Source: Clostridia bacterium (GTDB taxonomy: Bacteria; Bacillota_E; RBS10-35; JAJYVN01). From it: 5,780 bases of DNA. Numbering within the stretch: the stretch's first letter is position 1; the number at the start of each line of letters is the position of its first letter. The DNA is taken from assembly GCA_027335515.1 (NCBI GenBank), contig DAHWHT010000386.1, forward strand, positions 1-5,780, written 5' to 3'. Position numbers and translations under genes: made by a program. The notes beneath the pieces were generated by a model. It was not told where the DNA came from and searched no databases. It was given only the letters and a program-made list of their open reading frames with translations. This document shows, one piece after another, positions 4,254 to 5,780 of this stretch.

Positions 4254-5290
4254 CTTGATTTGCGCTGTTGGGCGATATGCCGCAGATCCCATCGTTTGTC
4301 GATAGCGGCGGCGATGCTGCGGTGATGCATGGACGTCCAGTGGAGCGCTGGATTTTCAGGTAGCACCGCGATGCAGGGATAGCCAAGAAAGGCTTGGATT
4401 TTCGGCGGCCCGGTAACGAACCCAGACACGTGTCGGTTGAGCACAATGCCGGGTGCCAGCCCCTGCGCGATCCATCCCTTCGCGATGCTCAGGACCAGGG
4501 GGTCTGGGGTAACGACCAGCAGGTGGATTCCGGCGATGGCGAGGATGGCGGCGGAACGCGGGTCCCTGGGGTCTGGCGGGCAGGCGCACAGCCGCCAGCG
4601 AACGGATGTGGCGGTGACCAAAGGCGCCACGTCCGAGCCGGGTGGGGGGACGGTGACCCCGACGCCGCCGAGGCCGGGCCGGCGCAAGCCGCCGCCAATC
4701 GGAGTGCTGGCGAAGAGCAATGCCGGCAAAGCCGGGTTATCGCGCAGGTCGAACGCTTCCACTCCGTCTTCGGAGAGACTGAAGGCCAGGTTGGCGGTGA
4801 CAGTGCCGCATCCGACACCAGGTCGGGCGCCAAGCACCGCGATAGTGGTATTGTCGGAAGCGGGAATAGTTTGATTTGTTGGTACCGTTTCCAGCATCGT
4901 TTGCACGTCGGCGTAACTGGCGTCATGGGTCAGTGCGGCGGCGCAATCGGCGGCGCGCACGGCGCCGGGCAACAGATTGAAAATGGCGACACGAGTGGCC
5001 GCTTTGGCGATCTGCCTGGCTGTTTCGTCCAAGGGGCCGAGTAGGATGACGATGCGAGCGGCGGGCACGGCTTTGCGCACCGCGATTAGCGCGTCGGGCA
5101 GTGATATGTCTCCGTCCAGAGCGCGACTGATGATGATCGCTTCTGGCTGTGCGGAGATGGCGGCGGGCTGCAAATGGTGGGAAAGTAACACGGCTGGCCC
5201 CGCTTCCGCGTGCCCGATCAGGGCGGCGCGGATCTCGGCGGCGAGAGCCGCTGCGGTTTCTCCGGCGCCGAGAGCCAGTAAGTAGCGCAC
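4250..5290 (-). CDS. CpaE/TadZ-like MinD-fold protein with degenerate P-loop
   Basis: A 346-residue protein with the architecture of CpaE/TadZ, which positions Tad pilus or secretion machinery. Residues 1-125 form a pseudo-receiver-like alpha/beta domain (strands RYLLALG, PAVLLS, AIIIS, RIVILLG, VAIFNLL). A MinD/ParA-like domain runs from about 148 to the end. The P-loop reads GARPGVGCGTVTANLA (154-169) where the family has GAKGGVGKTT: the signature lysine is Arg and the catalytic lysine is Cys. Walker A' is DLRDNPALPALL (181-192), with an intact aspartate. HLLVVTPDP (256-264), GIVLNRH (281-287) and FLGYPCIAVLP (301-311) match later strands of the fold. The GTG at 5290 is preceded by AAGGA with seven bases between; an in-frame ATG at 5407 overlaps the previous gene. 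TadZ proteins often have atypical P-loops, so this may bind nucleotide weakly or not at all. No other Tad gene is visible, so a pilus role is unproven. Confidence 0.7.
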   Translation of the reverse strand: MRYLLALGAGETAAALAAEIRAALIGHAEAGPAVLLSHHLQPAAISAQPEAIIISRALDGDISLPDALIAVRKAVPAARIVILLGPLDETARQIAKAATRVAIFNLLPGAVRAADCAAALTHDASYADVQTMLETVPTNQTIPASDNTTIAVLGARPGVGCGTVTANLAFSLSEDGVEAFDLRDNPALPALLFASTPIGGGLRRPGLGGVGVTVPPPGSDVAPLVTATSVRWRLCACPPDPRDPRSAAILAIAGIHLLVVTPDPLVLSIAKGWIAQGLAPGIVLNRHVSGFVTGPPKIQAFLGYPCIAVLPENPALHWTSMHHRSIAAAIDKRWDLRHIAQQRKSR

Positions 5291-5351
5291 GCCATTGTCC
5301 TTCCTTCGGAGAGACTTCAGGTGAAGGCACCACGGCGAAGCGACAAGCCGG

Positions 5352-5678
5352 CTACCTCTCGCTGCAGGGGCCGCATAGCGGGCCGAAACCGCCGCGTTGC
5401 TTGGCAAAGCCGACGACTACCGCGGATCCACCGCACTGGCAGCAGAAGCCCTTCGGCCCCGCCTGCGGCGGCGCGTTCTGCTGGGCGTAGGCCGCGTCGG
5501 TGATGGCCTCCGCCTTGGCCAACTCAGCTAGGGCCGCTGGCACAAGGGCGCGAGTCGCGGGCACCTGCTCGAACTGCTGCACCGCCGCGGCGGCTGCCAT
5601 TTCTTGCCGGACGGCCAACAAGTAGGCCCTACGGCCGGGCGACGCGCCCGGATCATCCTGCGCTACCAAAGACCACAT
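5352..5678 (-). CDS. Small zinc-ribbon protein of unknown function
   Basis: A 108-residue protein with two parts. Residues 1-68 are Ala/Gln-rich and probably helical (AYLLAVRQEMAAAAAVQQFE, then a second Ala-rich helix). Residues 75-108 form a C-terminal zinc ribbon with C79-x-x-C82 (plus C80) and C102-x-x-C105, separated by 19 residues. Such ribbons often mediate protein or nucleic acid contacts, but no family is recognised. The ATG at 5678 directly follows the TGA of the upstream gene (TGAATG), with a purine run GAGGGGG 9 to 15 bases upstream. This points to coupled translation in an operon. It is followed after 61 bases by the CpaE/TadZ-like gene. The coding call is good because of the paired cysteines; function unknown. 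Confidence 0.65.
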   Translation of the reverse strand: MWSLVAQDDPGASPGRRAYLLAVRQEMAAAAAVQQFEQVPATRALVPAALAELAKAEAITDAAYAQQNAPPQAGPKGFCCQCGGSAVVVGFAKQRGGFGPLCGPCSER

Positions 5679-5780
5679 TCACGATCGCCCCCTCTCTGCG
5701 GCATCCACTCCGATTCCCCCATCTTCATCGGCGTCGGCCGGGGCCCACTGCCGCGCTCCCTCCAGGGCCAGCCAGCGTGC
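5679..5780 (-). CDS. C-terminal end of an unidentified upstream gene (partial)
   Basis: The minus frame is open from the window edge to the TGA at 5681-5679 and encodes 33 residues beginning ARWLALEGARQWAPADADED and ending AAERGRS. The acidic, glycine-rich tail looks like a flexible C-terminus. The TGA touches the ATG of the zinc-ribbon gene, which supports this being the real upstream operon gene rather than a chance frame. No family can be named from this piece. Confidence 0.5.
   Translation of the reverse strand, partial: ARWLALEGARQWAPADADEDGGIGVDAAERGRS

Noticed and set aside
5288..5407. N-terminal extension of the CpaE/TadZ-like protein from the ATG at 5407
   Set aside because: The extra 39 residues overlap the zinc-ribbon gene, lack family character and have no good ribosome site. 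GTG at 5290 has AAGGA at proper spacing and begins right at the first strand of the fold.
1..5780. CRISPR array, tRNA or rRNA
   Set aside because: No spaced repeats of CRISPR length, no cloverleaf with a TTC-type arm and CCA end, and no rRNA-like conserved stretches were seen.

Overview
The window reads as a piece of accessory, plasmid-like or mobile-element-rich DNA from a high-GC bacterium. Real genes sit mostly on the minus strand, with GTG and probable TTG starts and purine-rich Shine-Dalgarno sites. No rRNA, tRNA or marker gene is present. The mix of an actin-like segregation ATPase, a CpaE/TadZ-like ATPase, a DUF4389 membrane protein and TnpB/DruA-type mobile genes would fit Chloroflexota or another high-GC lineage, but this is only an impression.

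Layout, left to right. Positions 1-352 hold no convincing gene. A near-perfect 42-nt palindrome (353-394) abuts a truncated DruA/DUF4338-like N-terminal fragment (plus strand, 396-647). Converging on it is an intact ParM/StbA-type actin-like ATPase (minus, 611-1585) with its own leader but no visible ParR partner. A TnpB-type IS200/IS605 element follows (about 1755-3014). It has an intact RuvC/zinc-finger TnpB (1841-2998), a left-end hairpin, and a right-end hairpin overlapping the tnpB stop codon, which is the layout expected of an element making a right-end guide (omega/re) RNA. No TnpA is present. The element abuts the 5' fragment of a minus-strand P-loop ATPase gene (about 3010-3299), whose Walker A lysine is also changed to glutamate. 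A possible C-terminal scrap of the same ATPase lies on the other side of the element.

The right part (3521-5780) is one minus-strand operon: an unidentified partial gene, a small zinc-ribbon protein, a CpaE/TadZ-like MinD-fold protein with a badly degenerate P-loop, an unrecognised alanine-rich helical protein, and a DUF4389 membrane protein. Two of the junctions abut or overlap (stop directly followed by or overlapping the next start), so the genes are probably made together. A strong 44-nt stem-loop (3415-3458) lies just downstream of the operon. The cluster could be a membrane-associated complex organised by a non-hydrolysing MinD-like protein, but its job cannot be read from this window.
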